DNA from: JAEUJM01 sp964635055
GTDB lineage: Bacteria > Actinomycetota > Acidimicrobiia > Acidimicrobiales > DATDAH01
Length of the DNA stretch: 64,000 nucleotides
Assembly (NCBI GenBank): GCA_964635055.1
Contig: CAZWMT010000001.1
Coordinates: forward strand, 124,001-188,000
Direction: 5' to 3'
The notes below the pieces were generated by a model. The model saw only the letters and a list, made by a program, of their open reading frames with translations. It had not been told where the DNA came from and did no database searches. Each line of letters begins with the position of its first letter. Within the stretch, counting starts at the first letter, position 1. Both the position numbers and the translations under genes were made by a program. Below, piece after piece: positions 8,076-16,116 of this stretch.

Positions 8076-8498
8076 ATGAGCCCCGCCACCGACCTGGCCG
8101 ACCGGATCGCCGCCGCCTTCTCCGGTGAGGGAGCGAGCGCCTACGCGGCGTGCTTCGCCGAGGACGGGCGCCTGGTGCACCCGATGCTCGGCGTGCACGA
8201 AGGACGAGAGGCCATCGCCGCCGCCGAGGGGATGATGTTCAGCGCCTTCGACGACGTCGACTTCGTCGTGCTCGACGTCGTCGACGGCGGCGACACCATG
8301 GCCTTGGAGTACCAGGTGTCGGCGACCCACACCGGGGCCTTCCCCGGCCCCGACGGCACCATGCTCGAGCCCACCGGCATCCGCGTCTCGATGAACGGGG
8401 CGGCCATGATCCGGCTGTCCGACGACGGGCTCATCGCCGAGACCCACCGCTACGAGGACTTCTTGTCCTTCCTCGCCCAGCTCGGGCTCATGGGCTGA
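8076..8498 (+). CDS. SnoaL/NTF2-like small protein
   Basis: 140 residues from ATG 8076 with a good ribosome site (GAGAGGA, 5-6 bp upstream). The pattern DLADRIAAAFSGEGASAYAACFAEDGRLVHP, then REAIAAAEGMM, a beta-strand-rich half and a late ETHRYED segment is that of the NTF2/SnoaL cone fold used by ketosteroid isomerase-like and polyketide cyclase-like proteins. Substrate unknown. It follows the permease pair by 70 bp and may be independently transcribed. A strong bidirectional terminator follows. Confidence 0.78.
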   Translation: MSPATDLADRIAAAFSGEGASAYAACFAEDGRLVHPMLGVHEGREAIAAAEGMMFSAFDDVDFVVLDVVDGGDTMALEYQVSATHTGAFPGPDGTMLEPTGIRVSMNGAAMIRLSDDGLIAETHRYEDFLSFLAQLGLMG

Positions 8499-8527
8499 CC
8501 CCCCCGGGGCGCATCGATCCGAAAACG

Positions 8528-8557
8528 ACGAACGCCCCCCGTGAGGGGGGCGTTCGT
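8528..8557. terminator. Strong bidirectional hairpin terminator
   Basis: Perfect 13-bp stem (ACGAACGCCCCCC, 8528-8540, with 8545-8557) and a GTGA tetraloop, placed between the convergent NTF2-like and cold-shock genes. Confidence 0.85.
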
Positions 8558-8573
8558 GCGACAGCGGGTACTG

Positions 8574-8774
8574 CTAGATCGCGCGGACGTCCTGCGCCTG
8601 CTCGCCCTTCGGACCGGTCGTCACCTCGAACTCGACCGCTTGGCCTTCGTCGAGTGAGCGGTAGCCCGACCCCTGGATGGCCGAGAAGTGCACGAAGACA
8701 TCAGGCCCGCTTTCGCGAGAGATGAAGCCATAGCCCTTTTCGGCGTTGAACCATTTCACGGTACCGGTTGGCAA
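8574..8774 (-). CDS. Cold-shock protein, CspA family
   Basis: 66 residues. It has both RNA-binding motifs, KGYGFI (RNP1) and VFVHFSAI (RNP2), and the conserved start GTVKWFNAEKGYGF. It binds single-stranded RNA/DNA and acts as an RNA chaperone. Initiation is at TTG 8774, with AAGGGGA about 6 bp upstream. The 5' region to the small membrane protein stop (8775-8897) probably holds its leader, which in csp genes often has regulatory structure; I cannot define one here. Confidence 0.96.
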   Translation of the reverse strand: MPTGTVKWFNAEKGYGFISRESGPDVFVHFSAIQGSGYRSLDEGQAVEFEVTTGPKGEQAQDVRAI

Positions 8775-8897
8775 ACCGATCCCCTTTCAGTGTTGCGGGG
8801 TCGGCCTACTGCTTGGTGGGACGTCCCTGCTGGGTTGCTAATGCCCCCTCACCGTAGCGCGGGGGCGAGCGTCGCGCTCCGGATCGCGTTTTCGGGC

Positions 8898-9056
8898 TCA
8901 GGTGTTGAGCTCGAGCAGCTCGCTGCCCTCGTGCTCCTGGTCGACATCGGTCTTCAGCAGCCACCCCAGGATCATGGCCAGCACCGCGCCGCCGACGAGG
9001 GTGCCCACGGGCAACAGGACGACCAGGGCGATGACGATGAGCACGGGTCCGGGCAT
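8898..9056 (-). CDS. 52-residue single- or two-pass membrane protein
   Basis: A small ORF from ATG 9056 to TGA 8898: a hydrophobic stretch (PVLIVIALVVLLPVG, then GGAVLAMILGWLL) followed by an acidic tail (DVDQEHEGSELLELN). It starts 9 bp after the ridA stop on the same strand, so it is probably the last gene of the molybdo-hydroxylase/ridA operon. The in-frame coding sense, hydrophobic/acidic layout and tight spacing support it as a real gene; no function is recognised. Confidence 0.65.
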   Translation of the reverse strand: MPGPVLIVIALVVLLPVGTLVGGAVLAMILGWLLKTDVDQEHEGSELLELNT

Positions 9057-9065
9057 GGCCAGACT

Positions 9066-9443
9066 CTACCGAGCGCCCGTCGCGGGGGGCGAGGGCACAT
9101 GGGCCCAGGCCTCGATCTCCACGAGCGCCCCCAGCGGCAGCTCGGCCACGCCCACCGCGGAGCGGGCGGGCCGCTGCTCGCCGAAGCAGTCCACGTAGGC
9201 GTCGTTCATCGGCAGGTAGTCCGACATGTGGCGCAGGAACACCGTGGTCTTCACCACGTCGGCGAGGGTGGCGCCCTCCGATGCCAGTAGGGCCTCGAGG
9301 TTGGCCATGGCCTGGCGCAGCTCGCCGTCGACGCCGCCGGTGACCATCTCGCCGTCGCGCAGGCCGATCTGCCCGGAGGACACCAGCCAGTCGCCGGCCC
9401 GCACGATCGGGGTGTACGGCCCCACCGGAGGAGGAGTTGTCAT
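9066..9443 (-). CDS. ridA: RidA family enamine/imine deaminase
   Basis: 125 residues. The family pattern GPYTPIVRAGDWLVSSGQIGLRDGEMV, QAMANLEALLASEGATLADVVKTTVFL, and the C-terminal RSAVGVAELPLGALVEIEAWA is clear, including the substrate-binding Arg of the RSAVGVAELP motif and the last-strand Glu. RidA hydrolyses reactive enamine/imine intermediates from PLP enzymes. Its ATG overlaps the stop of the upstream molybdo-hydroxylase gene (ATGA), indicating coupled translation and possibly a role in clearing a reactive product of that enzyme (inference). Confidence 0.93.
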   Translation of the reverse strand: MTTPPPVGPYTPIVRAGDWLVSSGQIGLRDGEMVTGGVDGELRQAMANLEALLASEGATLADVVKTTVFLRHMSDYLPMNDAYVDCFGEQRPARSAVGVAELPLGALVEIEAWAHVPSPPATGAR

Positions 9444-10981
9444 GGCCGCAAGGCTATTCCCGTCGGCCACGTCGGCGGCAGGTCCTGGTGGCGCCAGACG
9501 GCGAGGGCCACCGCCGCGAACACGGCGTCGGAGCCGTTGACCGGCTCGCCGGGCGTGGGGTCGATCTCCACCTCGATCGGCGGCGTGTCGGTGGCGCGCA
9601 GCACCCCGAAGGAGCGGATGGTGAGGTCGTGCACCTCGCCGGCCTCGTCGACCGCGAGACCCTCCGACGTCACCCAGCCGAGGGCCATGTGGGCGGCGCC
9701 GATGCAGTACGAGCGCAGCACCACGGCGTCGAGCGGGTCGCCGCAGGCCACCCGTACCCGCAGGCCGGCGGCGGTCACCTCGGCCTCGGCCACCGCGCCG
9801 CTCAGCGACCGCACCTCGGTGCGGCCCGTCGCCGCCCCCGCCAGAACGGCAGCCTCGGACCACCCGGCCGCCCGCAGCGTCAGCGAGGTGGGCGGGCCCA
9901 CCACGTCCACCGCCTCGACGACCAGGTCGGGTGCCACCGCCGCCACCGCCGCCTCGATACCGGCGGTGCGGGCCACCCGCAGCACGCCCCGGCCGGTGGT
10001 GTCCACGCCCCCGCCCACCGGCGGGCGCTTCGGCCCGAGGCGCACCGTGTCCTCGCGCGACAGCAGCACCCGCACCGGCCGGCCGTGCTCGTCGGCCAGG
10101 CGGCGGGCCGCCACCGCCACCTCCGAGCCCACCTTGCCACCGAACGCACCGCCGTTGGCCAGCGGCGTGGCCGGCTCGCCGCCGGGAGCGCACCACGACG
10201 CGTCGGGCTCGAGGTAGGCGGGCTCGACCCAGGTGGTCTGCAGTGTCACCGCCCAGTCGCCCGGCGGGGCCGCGACGGGGTGGCGCACGGCCTCGGTGGT
10301 GCGTCGGCCCTGGCGCTTGCCCGACCGCTCCCTGGCCTCGGTGAGGGTCTCGCCAACCACCCACCCGCCGTCGCTCCCCCGCAGCGCCACCAGGGCGTCG
10401 CTGGGCGCGCCGTCGTCGGCGAAGCCGGCACGGCCCAGGGCCACATCGGGCCCCACCCGCTGCGGGGCGCCACCCTCGATGGTCGCCCGGCGCGCGGCGG
10501 CCTCGAGGTCTCGGGCCTCACCCTCCCCCGCCGAAGGGTCATGGGCGTAGGCCTCCAGGATCGTGCGCCACCCGGTGCACCGGCAGAGATGGGCGGCCAG
10601 GGCCCGCTCGACGGCGGCGTCGTCGTCGGGAGTCACGCCCTTGGCCTGCAGGGCCGAGAGCCGGACGATGATGCCCGGGGTGCAGAAGCCGCACTGGCTG
10701 GCGCCCGTGGCGCAGAACCGGTCCGCCCAGTCGGCCCGCTCGACCGGGTCGAGCCCGTCCGGTGTGGTGACGGCTCGACCGGCGACGCGCCGGGCCGGCG
10801 TCACACACGACACCCGGGGCGACCCGTCGACGAGCACGGTGCAGCACCCGCACTGGCCCTGGGGGCTGCAGCCGTCCTTGGCCGAGCGCAGGCCCAGCCG
10901 GTCGCGCAGCACCTCGAGCAGCGACGCACCGTCGTCGGCCACCTCGACCTGGCGGCCATCGACGCTGAACTGGAGGGTCAC
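9440..10981 (-). CDS. Fused 2Fe-2S / short molybdopterin hydroxylase (XDH family)
   Basis: 513 residues. The N-terminal ~155 residues are a complete xanthine-dehydrogenase-type small subunit: a plant-ferredoxin 2Fe-2S domain (CSPQGQCGCCTVLVDG) then the alpha-helical 2Fe-2S domain (SQCGFCTPGIIV, HLCRCTGW). The remaining ~350 residues carry molybdopterin-subunit motifs (LQTTWVEPAYLEPDASWC, GGAFGGKVGSEVAVAARRLA, GRPVRVLLSREDTVRLGPKR), but the large subunit is usually ~750 residues and the FAD subunit is missing altogether. Either this is a compact natural fusion or a reduced relic; the frame is intact and well conserved. Start GTG 10981 (alternative GTG 10990). It overlaps ridA by 4 bp. Confidence 0.8.
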   Translation of the reverse strand: MTLQFSVDGRQVEVADDGASLLEVLRDRLGLRSAKDGCSPQGQCGCCTVLVDGSPRVSCVTPARRVAGRAVTTPDGLDPVERADWADRFCATGASQCGFCTPGIIVRLSALQAKGVTPDDDAAVERALAAHLCRCTGWRTILEAYAHDPSAGEGEARDLEAAARRATIEGGAPQRVGPDVALGRAGFADDGAPSDALVALRGSDGGWVVGETLTEARERSGKRQGRRTTEAVRHPVAAPPGDWAVTLQTTWVEPAYLEPDASWCAPGGEPATPLANGGAFGGKVGSEVAVAARRLADEHGRPVRVLLSREDTVRLGPKRPPVGGGVDTTGRGVLRVARTAGIEAAVAAVAPDLVVEAVDVVGPPTSLTLRAAGWSEAAVLAGAATGRTEVRSLSGAVAEAEVTAAGLRVRVACGDPLDAVVLRSYCIGAAHMALGWVTSEGLAVDEAGEVHDLTIRSFGVLRATDTPPIEVEIDPTPGEPVNGSDAVFAAVALAVWRHQDLPPTWPTGIALRP

Positions 10982-10992
10982 CGGCCCCACAG

Positions 10993-10998
10993 TAGATT
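10993..10998 (+). promoter_or_regulatory. -10 hexamer for Tat lipoprotein
   Basis: TAGATT ends 7 nt before ATG 11006, consistent with a leaderless transcript. Confidence 0.45.
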
Positions 10999-11005
10999 CG
11001 GACCG

Positions 11006-11929
11006 ATGCCCGACCCCTCCCCCACCATCTCCCGTCGCGCCCTGCTGGTGGGTGCGGCCGGCGCCGTCGGCGTGGCCGTGCTGGCCGCCTGTGGCAGCAG
11101 CAGCGGGGACAACGGCAGCGCCGACGGGGATGCCACCACCACCCCGGGTGCGGGCGGCGTCAACCTCCTGGCCATCTTCCCCCCGGAGGGCCTGCTGGTC
11201 ACTGGCTCCGAGCAGCGGCTGCCGTTCACGCTGGCCGACGCCGAGGGCGCCCCGCTCGACACCGTTCCCGCCGAGCTCCGCTTCGTGGTGCAGCGGGCCG
11301 ACGGCACCCCGGTGGGCGACCCGGTGGCCGTCCGCCGGCGGGACCAGGGCATCCCGACGGCCTACTTCCCCCTGCTGTTCGAGTTCCCGGTGGCGGGCGA
11401 CTACCAGGTGACCACGGCGATCGACGGCCAAGACCTCGAACCCCGGGTGTTCCGGGTCGGCGAGCCCGATTCGGTGCAGGTGCCCCAGCCGGGACAGCCG
11501 ATGCCCGCAGTCGACACGCCCACCACCTCAGACGCCCGCGGCGTCGACCCGATCTGCACCCGCGACCCCGACTGCGACCTCCACGAGATCACCCTCACCG
11601 AGGCCCTCGCCGCGGGTGGCCCCGTGGCGCTCATCATCGCCACCCCCGAGTTCTGCCAGACCGCCATCTGCGGCCCGGTGCTCGACGTGCTGCTGGGCCA
11701 GGAGGGCGACTTCCCCGACGTCACGATGGTGCACGCCGAGGTGTACAAGAACCCCGAGGCCGTGGACAACATCGCCGACGCCGACCTGGCCCCGGTGATC
11801 GACGCCTACCACCTCGGCTACGAGCCCGTGCTCTTCCTGGCCAACGCGGACGGCACCATCGCCCAGCGTCTCGACACCATCTTCGACGAGTCCGAGGTGA
11901 GCGAGGCGCTGGCGGGCCTCACCAGCTGA
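11006..11929 (+). CDS. Tat-exported lipoprotein with thioredoxin-like domain
   Basis: 307 residues. The N-terminus has a twin-Arg signal (TISRRALLVGAAG) and a lipobox with Cys (VLAACGSSS), so the mature protein is expected on the outer face of the membrane. A beta-sandwich-like region (~55-160) precedes a thioredoxin-like domain (~185-307: ALIIATPEFCQTAICGPVLD, AEVYKNPEA, LGYEPVLFLANADGTIAQRLD). The potential redox pair is C-x4-C rather than C-x2-C, which argues against a standard thioredoxin reaction and for a Sco-like or binding role. It is divergent from the molybdo-hydroxylase with only ~25 bp between starts. Confidence 0.8.
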   Translation: MPDPSPTISRRALLVGAAGAVGVAVLAACGSSSGDNGSADGDATTTPGAGGVNLLAIFPPEGLLVTGSEQRLPFTLADAEGAPLDTVPAELRFVVQRADGTPVGDPVAVRRRDQGIPTAYFPLLFEFPVAGDYQVTTAIDGQDLEPRVFRVGEPDSVQVPQPGQPMPAVDTPTTSDARGVDPICTRDPDCDLHEITLTEALAAGGPVALIIATPEFCQTAICGPVLDVLLGQEGDFPDVTMVHAEVYKNPEAVDNIADADLAPVIDAYHLGYEPVLFLANADGTIAQRLDTIFDESEVSEALAGLTS

Positions 11930-12018
11930 TCCCGACCGAGCCCACGCACCCTCGCGTGCGAGGGTGATCGACTCCCCGATCACCCGCTCGCATCCGACGC
12001 GGCCACCGGCGCGCCGAG

Positions 12019-12543
12019 TCAGTCGTCCAGGAGCTCGAGGGCGATGGCCCAGGCCAGGCGGGTGCTGGGCAACAGGAAGCTCGGCAGCGGAAGGCCGAGG
12101 GCGCCCAACTGCAGGGGCATGCCGCCTCTGAGCACCGAGCGGCCGGCTTCGGGAGGGTCGACGCGGCTGGTGCCTTCGAGGTGGTGCTCGGCACCCCGGA
12201 AGGCCATGATCAGCCCCATGGCGTAGTCGCCGTCGCCGACGGGCCTGGCCTCGCCGAGGCGGCCGTGCACCGGCTGGTCACCGAGCCACTGGCGCACCGC
12301 GAACGTGAGCACGCGGTTGCCTAGATCGAGGTCGTTCGGCTGCACGACGAACGCTCCCTCGACGGGATGCGAGAGGTCGAACAGCCCGTCGCTCCCCTCG
12401 ACCGCGGAGAACTCGCCGCTGATGCCGGCGATCGGGATCCCCCCGGGCGGCCCGGGGCGCAGGTGCGCCTCGAAGACCGTGTCCTCGGGGACGATGCGGA
12501 ACCGGCGGCGGCGACCGCCGGGCCCTGTTGCCGCCGGCGTCAG
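12019..12543 (-). CDS. YceI-like beta-barrel protein with probable CTG start
   Basis: The frame reads to TGA 12019 and stays coding-like up to the erpA stop: FRIVPEDTVFEAHLRP, GISGEFSAVEGSDG, GAFVVQPNDLDLGNRVLTFAVRQWL and EHHLEGTSRVD resemble the strand pattern of the YceI lipocalin-like family. The only ATG/GTG in frame (GTG 12345) would delete the N-terminal half. I propose CTG 12543, which overlaps the erpA TGA (CTGA), mirroring the 4-bp overlaps of neighbouring pairs. About 174 residues. Family assignment is tentative; the non-canonical start is inferred. Confidence 0.55.
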   Translation of the reverse strand: MTPAATGPGGRRRRFRIVPEDTVFEAHLRPGPPGGIPIAGISGEFSAVEGSDGLFDLSHPVEGAFVVQPNDLDLGNRVLTFAVRQWLGDQPVHGRLGEARPVGDGDYAMGLIMAFRGAEHHLEGTSRVDPPEAGRSVLRGGMPLQLGALGLPLPSFLLPSTRLAWAIALELLDD

Positions 12544-12914
12544 CTGAAGGACTGCCCGCAGCCGCAGCTCTTCTGCGCGTTGGGGTTGTCGATCGCGAAG
12601 CCGGCGTCCTGGAGGCCGTCCTTGTAGTCGAGACGGGCACCACGCAGCAGCTGGGCGCTCGACGGGTCGACCACGACCTTCACCCCGGCGCTCTCGTCGA
12701 CGAGGTCCTCGCCGGCGATGTCGGAGTCGAAGAACATCTCGTAGCTGAAGCCCGAGCAGCCGCCGGGCCGGACGGCCACGCGGAGCGCCAGGGCCTCGTC
12801 GCCCTCGGCGGCGATGAGCTCGGCAACCTTGGCCGAGGCGGAGTCGGTCAGGACCATCACCTGACTGTCGACAACCGAGGTATCGCCCTGGGTGAGGTCT
12901 TCGGAGATGCTCAT
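12540..12914 (-). CDS. erpA: A-type Fe-S cluster carrier (ErpA/IscA/SufA family)
   Basis: 124 residues with the three conserved cysteines of A-type carriers: GGCSGFSYEM and the C-terminal SCGCGQSF. It receives and hands on iron-sulfur clusters to apoproteins. The ~18-residue N-terminal extension is poorly conserved. ATG 12914 overlaps the stop of the upstream SufR-like regulator (ATGA), so regulator and carrier are co-translated; the divergent mrp gene is another cluster carrier. Symbol given for the closest actinobacterial type. Confidence 0.93.
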   Translation of the reverse strand: MSISEDLTQGDTSVVDSQVMVLTDSASAKVAELIAAEGDEALALRVAVRPGGCSGFSYEMFFDSDIAGEDLVDESAGVKVVVDPSSAQLLRGARLDYKDGLQDAGFAIDNPNAQKSCGCGQSFS

Positions 12915-13630
12915 GGATCCATCCTATCGGTGAGGGTCTGATTGACTTCGTGGGTGGGTGAGGCGGCGGTGGAGCTGCCCACCAGCTCGACCTGGCACGG
13001 TGAGCGGTGGATCAGGGAGTGGAACTCGGTGACCTCGTCGTCGCCGAGGCGGTCGACCAGGCCCTCGACCATGCCGCGGTGCAGTCCGCAGACCAGGTCG
13101 GGGTTGGCCTCGGCGAGGTCGCGGAACGGGCAGTGGGTGAAGCCCACGGTGACGCCGGCGGCGTCGCCCTCCACCTCGGGATCGAAGCCCATCTCGGCCA
13201 ACTGGCCCATGAGGGCGTCGAGGCAGGGGGTGCCCGGCGCGAAGCCGTCGGCGTCGAGCCGGCCCTGCTCGCGGCCGGCCTCGGCGGCGTCGTCGCCCTC
13301 GAGGCCGGCGGCGTCGGCCATCCGCAACAGCATGGAGGCGAGGCGTGGGAACGCCGGCGGCTCGAGGCCCAACGAGGGCGCGTCGGTGGCCAGCGAGTAC
13401 AGGTGCTGTGGGCGACCCACGCCACCGGTGGCGCCGACCCGCAGGTCGAGCAACCCGACGTCGCGCATGCGGTCGAGGTGGGGGCGAACGGTGTTGACGT
13501 GCAGGCCGAGCGTGTCGGCGATGTCGGACGTCGAGCGGGGCGCCGGCGAGCGCGCCAGCTCGAGGTAGATGGCGTAGCGGGTGTTGTCCCCCAGCGCCTT
13601 CAACACGTCGAGCCGAGCGTCGTTGCCCAC
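12911..13630 (-). CDS. SufR-like Fe-S-sensing winged-helix regulator
   Basis: 239 residues. An N-terminal winged HTH of ArsR/DeoR type (ALGDNTRYAIYLELARSP, STSDIADTLGLHVNTVRPHLDRM) is followed by a wing (VGATGGVGRPQHLYSL) and an effector domain. The Cys pattern C-P-F-x11-C plus a C-terminal SPCQVEL matches the three-Cys arrangement of actinobacterial SufR repressors, which bind a 4Fe-4S cluster and control Fe-S assembly operons. It is cotranscribed with erpA and divergent from mrp with a ~43-bp shared promoter, so it likely regulates both directions. The suf operon itself is not in the window. Confidence 0.8.
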   Translation of the reverse strand: MGNDARLDVLKALGDNTRYAIYLELARSPAPRSTSDIADTLGLHVNTVRPHLDRMRDVGLLDLRVGATGGVGRPQHLYSLATDAPSLGLEPPAFPRLASMLLRMADAAGLEGDDAAEAGREQGRLDADGFAPGTPCLDALMGQLAEMGFDPEVEGDAAGVTVGFTHCPFRDLAEANPDLVCGLHRGMVEGLVDRLGDDEVTEFHSLIHRSPCQVELVGSSTAASPTHEVNQTLTDRMDP

Positions 13631-13673
13631 AGGAAGAGATTACACGGTCCTTCCCGGTAAAATCGTGGGTGAG
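13631..13673. promoter_or_regulatory. Compact divergent promoter, sufR-like / mrp
   Basis: Only 43 bp separate GTG 13630 (minus) and ATG 13674 (plus). TAAAAT at 13658-13663 is a clear -10 for mrp. On the other strand a TGTAAT/TAATCT element lies ~10 nt before GTG 13630. Both transcripts would be (nearly) leaderless, and one bound repressor could cover both promoters. Confidence 0.5.
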
Positions 13674-14894
13674 ATGGAAAACCCGCCCACCCCGCTCGCG
13701 CCGCCCACGCCCGACGACGTCATGGCCCTGCTGCGCGGTGTGATCGATCCCGAGTTGGGCAGCGACATCGTCGATCTGGGCATGGCCAAGGGCGCGGTGG
13801 TGGGCGACGACGGCTCGGTCAGGTTGACGATCGCGCTCACCACGTCGGCGTGCCCGCTGCGGGCCCAGATCCAGAAGGACGCGAAGGCCCGGGTGGCGTC
13901 GCTGCCGGGCGTCACCAAGGTGACCATCGAATGGTCGGAGCTCACCGCGGACGAGAAGGCCGCCACGATGAGCAAGGCTCGGCTCAACGCAGCCGAGCAG
14001 GCGCCCGACACCGAGATCCCGGCCACCACCAAGGTGATCACCATCGCCTCGGGCAAGGGTGGCGTGGGCAAGTCGTCGGTCACGGTCAACCTGGCCGCGG
14101 CGCTGGCCCGGCAGGGGTTCACCGTGGGCGTGCTCGACGCCGACATCTGGGGCTTCTCGGTCCCCCGCATGCTCGGCATCGAAGGCCGCCTGCAGGGCGA
14201 GGCGGAAGCCCCGATCGGGCCCGACGGCGCCGCCGCCGAGAAGAAGATCGTCCCCCACTCGCTGCCCATGGGCGACGGCCTGCTGAAGGTGGTGTCGATG
14301 GGCTTCCTGGTCGAGGACGAGGAGTCGGCGCTGATGTGGCGCGGTCTCATGCTCAACCGGGCGGTGCAGCACTTCCTCGAGGACGTGCGCTGGGGCGACC
14401 TCGACTACCTGCTCATCGACATGCCGCCCGGCACCGGCGACGTGGCCATGGGCCTGGCCCGCATGCTGCCCCGGGCCGAGATGATCATCGTCACCACCCC
14501 CGCGGTGGGCGCCCAGAAGGTGGCCATCCGGGCCGCCAACATGGCCCGCAAGAGCCACGTGCGGGTGGTCGGCGTGATCGAGAACATGAGCGCCTTCCTG
14601 TGCGACCACGGCGAGAGCTACCCGCTGTTCGGGGCGGGCGGCGGCGCCACCCTGGCCGCCGACGCCGGCGTGCCGCTATTGGGCCAGGTGCCCCTCGAGC
14701 CGTCGGTGTCGCTGGGCGGCGACAGCGGACGGCCCGTCGCGCTCGGCGACGGTCCCGCGGCGGAGGCGTTCCGCGCCATCGCCGAGGTGATCGTCAACGA
14801 GGCGGTGCCCCCGGTCGAGATGGCCGGCTGCTCGGCGAGGATGCTCGAGGCCGCGGTGGCGGCGCTCGACGAGCTGGACGCCTCACGCCGCTGA
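13674..14894 (+). CDS. mrp: Mrp/ApbC/NBP35-type Fe-S carrier ATPase
   Basis: 406 residues. An N-terminal MIP18/DUF59 domain (DDVMALLRGVIDPELGSDIV, TSACPLRAQIQKDAK) joins a P-loop ATPase with deviant Walker A IASGKGGVGKSSVTVNLA, VGVLDADIWGFSVPRMLG, LIDMPPGTGDVAM and VGVIENMSAFLCDHGE. It loads and transfers Fe-S clusters in the cytosol. The classical CxxC between ENMS and the GxGGG motif is reduced to CDHG, so only the first Cys remains at that site; cluster binding must use other ligands. GTG 13665 is an alternative start. Confidence 0.93.
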   Translation: MENPPTPLAPPTPDDVMALLRGVIDPELGSDIVDLGMAKGAVVGDDGSVRLTIALTTSACPLRAQIQKDAKARVASLPGVTKVTIEWSELTADEKAATMSKARLNAAEQAPDTEIPATTKVITIASGKGGVGKSSVTVNLAAALARQGFTVGVLDADIWGFSVPRMLGIEGRLQGEAEAPIGPDGAAAEKKIVPHSLPMGDGLLKVVSMGFLVEDEESALMWRGLMLNRAVQHFLEDVRWGDLDYLLIDMPPGTGDVAMGLARMLPRAEMIIVTTPAVGAQKVAIRAANMARKSHVRVVGVIENMSAFLCDHGESYPLFGAGGGATLAADAGVPLLGQVPLEPSVSLGGDSGRPVALGDGPAAEAFRAIAEVIVNEAVPPVEMAGCSARMLEAAVAALDELDASRR

Positions 14895-14956
14895 GCCGAG
14901 CGCGCTACCTGCTACCCGCACCCGGCGGGTCCTGACCCCGACGACCACCGATGGCG

Positions 14957-15008
14957 CGAACTGGCGCCCGATCTTGTTGCCGGAACGACCGAATCAGGCG
15001 CCAGTTCG
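14957..15008. terminator. Hairpin between convergent genes
   Basis: Perfect 12-bp inverted repeat CGAACTGGCGCC (14957-14968) with 14997-15008, 28-nt loop, between mrp (+) and the glycine-rich protein gene (-). It belongs to the hairpin family whose right arm ends in AGTTC. Confidence 0.55.
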
Positions 15009-15098
15009 CCAATGTGTCCGCCCACACGTGCGACCCCTATCTGCACCGCTGCGAGTGCGGCCGGACCGTCAGGTCGAGCGTCGCGGAGGAGCGTGGGA

Positions 15099-16109
15099 TC
15101 AGCCGGTGAAGGCGGGCTGGGTCTGGACCACGTCGGCCGGCGGGGCCACCGGTGGCGGCGGCTCGATCGGCGGCGGCACGGGCGCGCAACCCGGGTCCTC
15201 GGTGTAGGTGAAGGTCACGATGCCGTTGCCACTCTGGCCGGCGTCGACACCGTCGGTGGTCACGCCACCGACATCGAACGCGGTGCCGCCCCCGCCACCA
15301 CCGCCGCCGCCGGTGAAGGTCGAGCTGGGGATGGCGTCGCCCCCACCACCGCCACCTCCGGAGGACGCACCGCCGCCGCCACCGCCGCCCGAGCCCGCGT
15401 CGGTCGCGCCGACGCCACCGTCGCCGCCCGCGTTGGCCTCGCCGCCGTTGCCACCGGCCGTGGCGTTCGCGCCGCCCGCTTGTCCCCCGGCGCCGTTGGT
15501 GGCACCGCCGCCCGCCTCACCGCCGAGATCCGGCCCGAGGGGACCCGAACCGCCATCGGTTCCGAACTGGCCGCCGTTGCCGCCCGCGCCGCCGGCCGTG
15601 TCGATGGCGACGCCACCAGCCCCACCACCGCCGGGCGCGATGACCAGCGGGAACCCGTCGCTGTCGAGGATCGTCGACGCACCGCCGCCGCCACCGCCAG
15701 AACCGCGAGCGTCGACGGCATCACCGCCGTCACCGCCGGCGGTGTCGTACACGCCGGACAACCCGAACCCGCCGGCTCCGCCCTCGTCCGATCCGAAGAA
15801 TTCGCCATCCCCGCCGCGGCCGCCGACACCCACCGTCAGCTCGTCGCCCGGTGTGACCGCGATCGTGGTCTCGACCTCGCCGCCGAGGCCGCCGTCCGCG
15901 ATGTCGAAGCCGTCGTCACCGCCGGCGGCGCCGATGGCGTCGATCGTGATCGAGCACACGTCAGCGGGCACGATGAAGGACTCCGCGGCACCCGAGAAGG
16001 TGAAGGTGTCGTTGGGAGCCGGAGCGCCCGCACCGGCCACGGCGGGGACGAGCAGCACGCCGCCGGCGGCCACGGCGAGCGCGACGGCGGCGGAGACGGG
16101 TCGATGCAT
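15099..16109 (-). CDS. Secreted glycine-rich repeat protein
   Basis: 336 residues from ATG 16109. A signal peptide (~1-27) is followed by a beta-start (FTFSGAAESFIVPADVCSIT, IDAIGAAGG), then ~230 residues dominated by GG/GGx runs, and a Pro-rich C-terminus (PVPPPIEPPPPVAPP). The opening motif and the ASTILDSDGFPLVIAPGGGGAG segment are typical of the bacterial Gly_rich family, secreted proteins of unknown function that probably fold as a polyglycine-II-like bundle. It is not a PE-PGRS protein: no PE domain. The 286 bp upstream (16110-16395) holds its promoter and nothing else recognised. Confidence 0.85.
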   Translation of the reverse strand: MHRPVSAAVALAVAAGGVLLVPAVAGAGAPAPNDTFTFSGAAESFIVPADVCSITIDAIGAAGGDDGFDIADGGLGGEVETTIAVTPGDELTVGVGGRGGDGEFFGSDEGGAGGFGLSGVYDTAGGDGGDAVDARGSGGGGGGASTILDSDGFPLVIAPGGGGAGGVAIDTAGGAGGNGGQFGTDGGSGPLGPDLGGEAGGGATNGAGGQAGGANATAGGNGGEANAGGDGGVGATDAGSGGGGGGGASSGGGGGGGDAIPSSTFTGGGGGGGGGTAFDVGGVTTDGVDAGQSGNGIVTFTYTEDPGCAPVPPPIEPPPPVAPPADVVQTQPAFTG

Positions 16110-16116
16110 CCGCGGG

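Noticed and set aside
15099..16109. PE-PGRS family protein
   Set aside because: Gly-rich runs are similar, but there is no PE domain and a normal signal peptide is present; Gly_rich family fits better.
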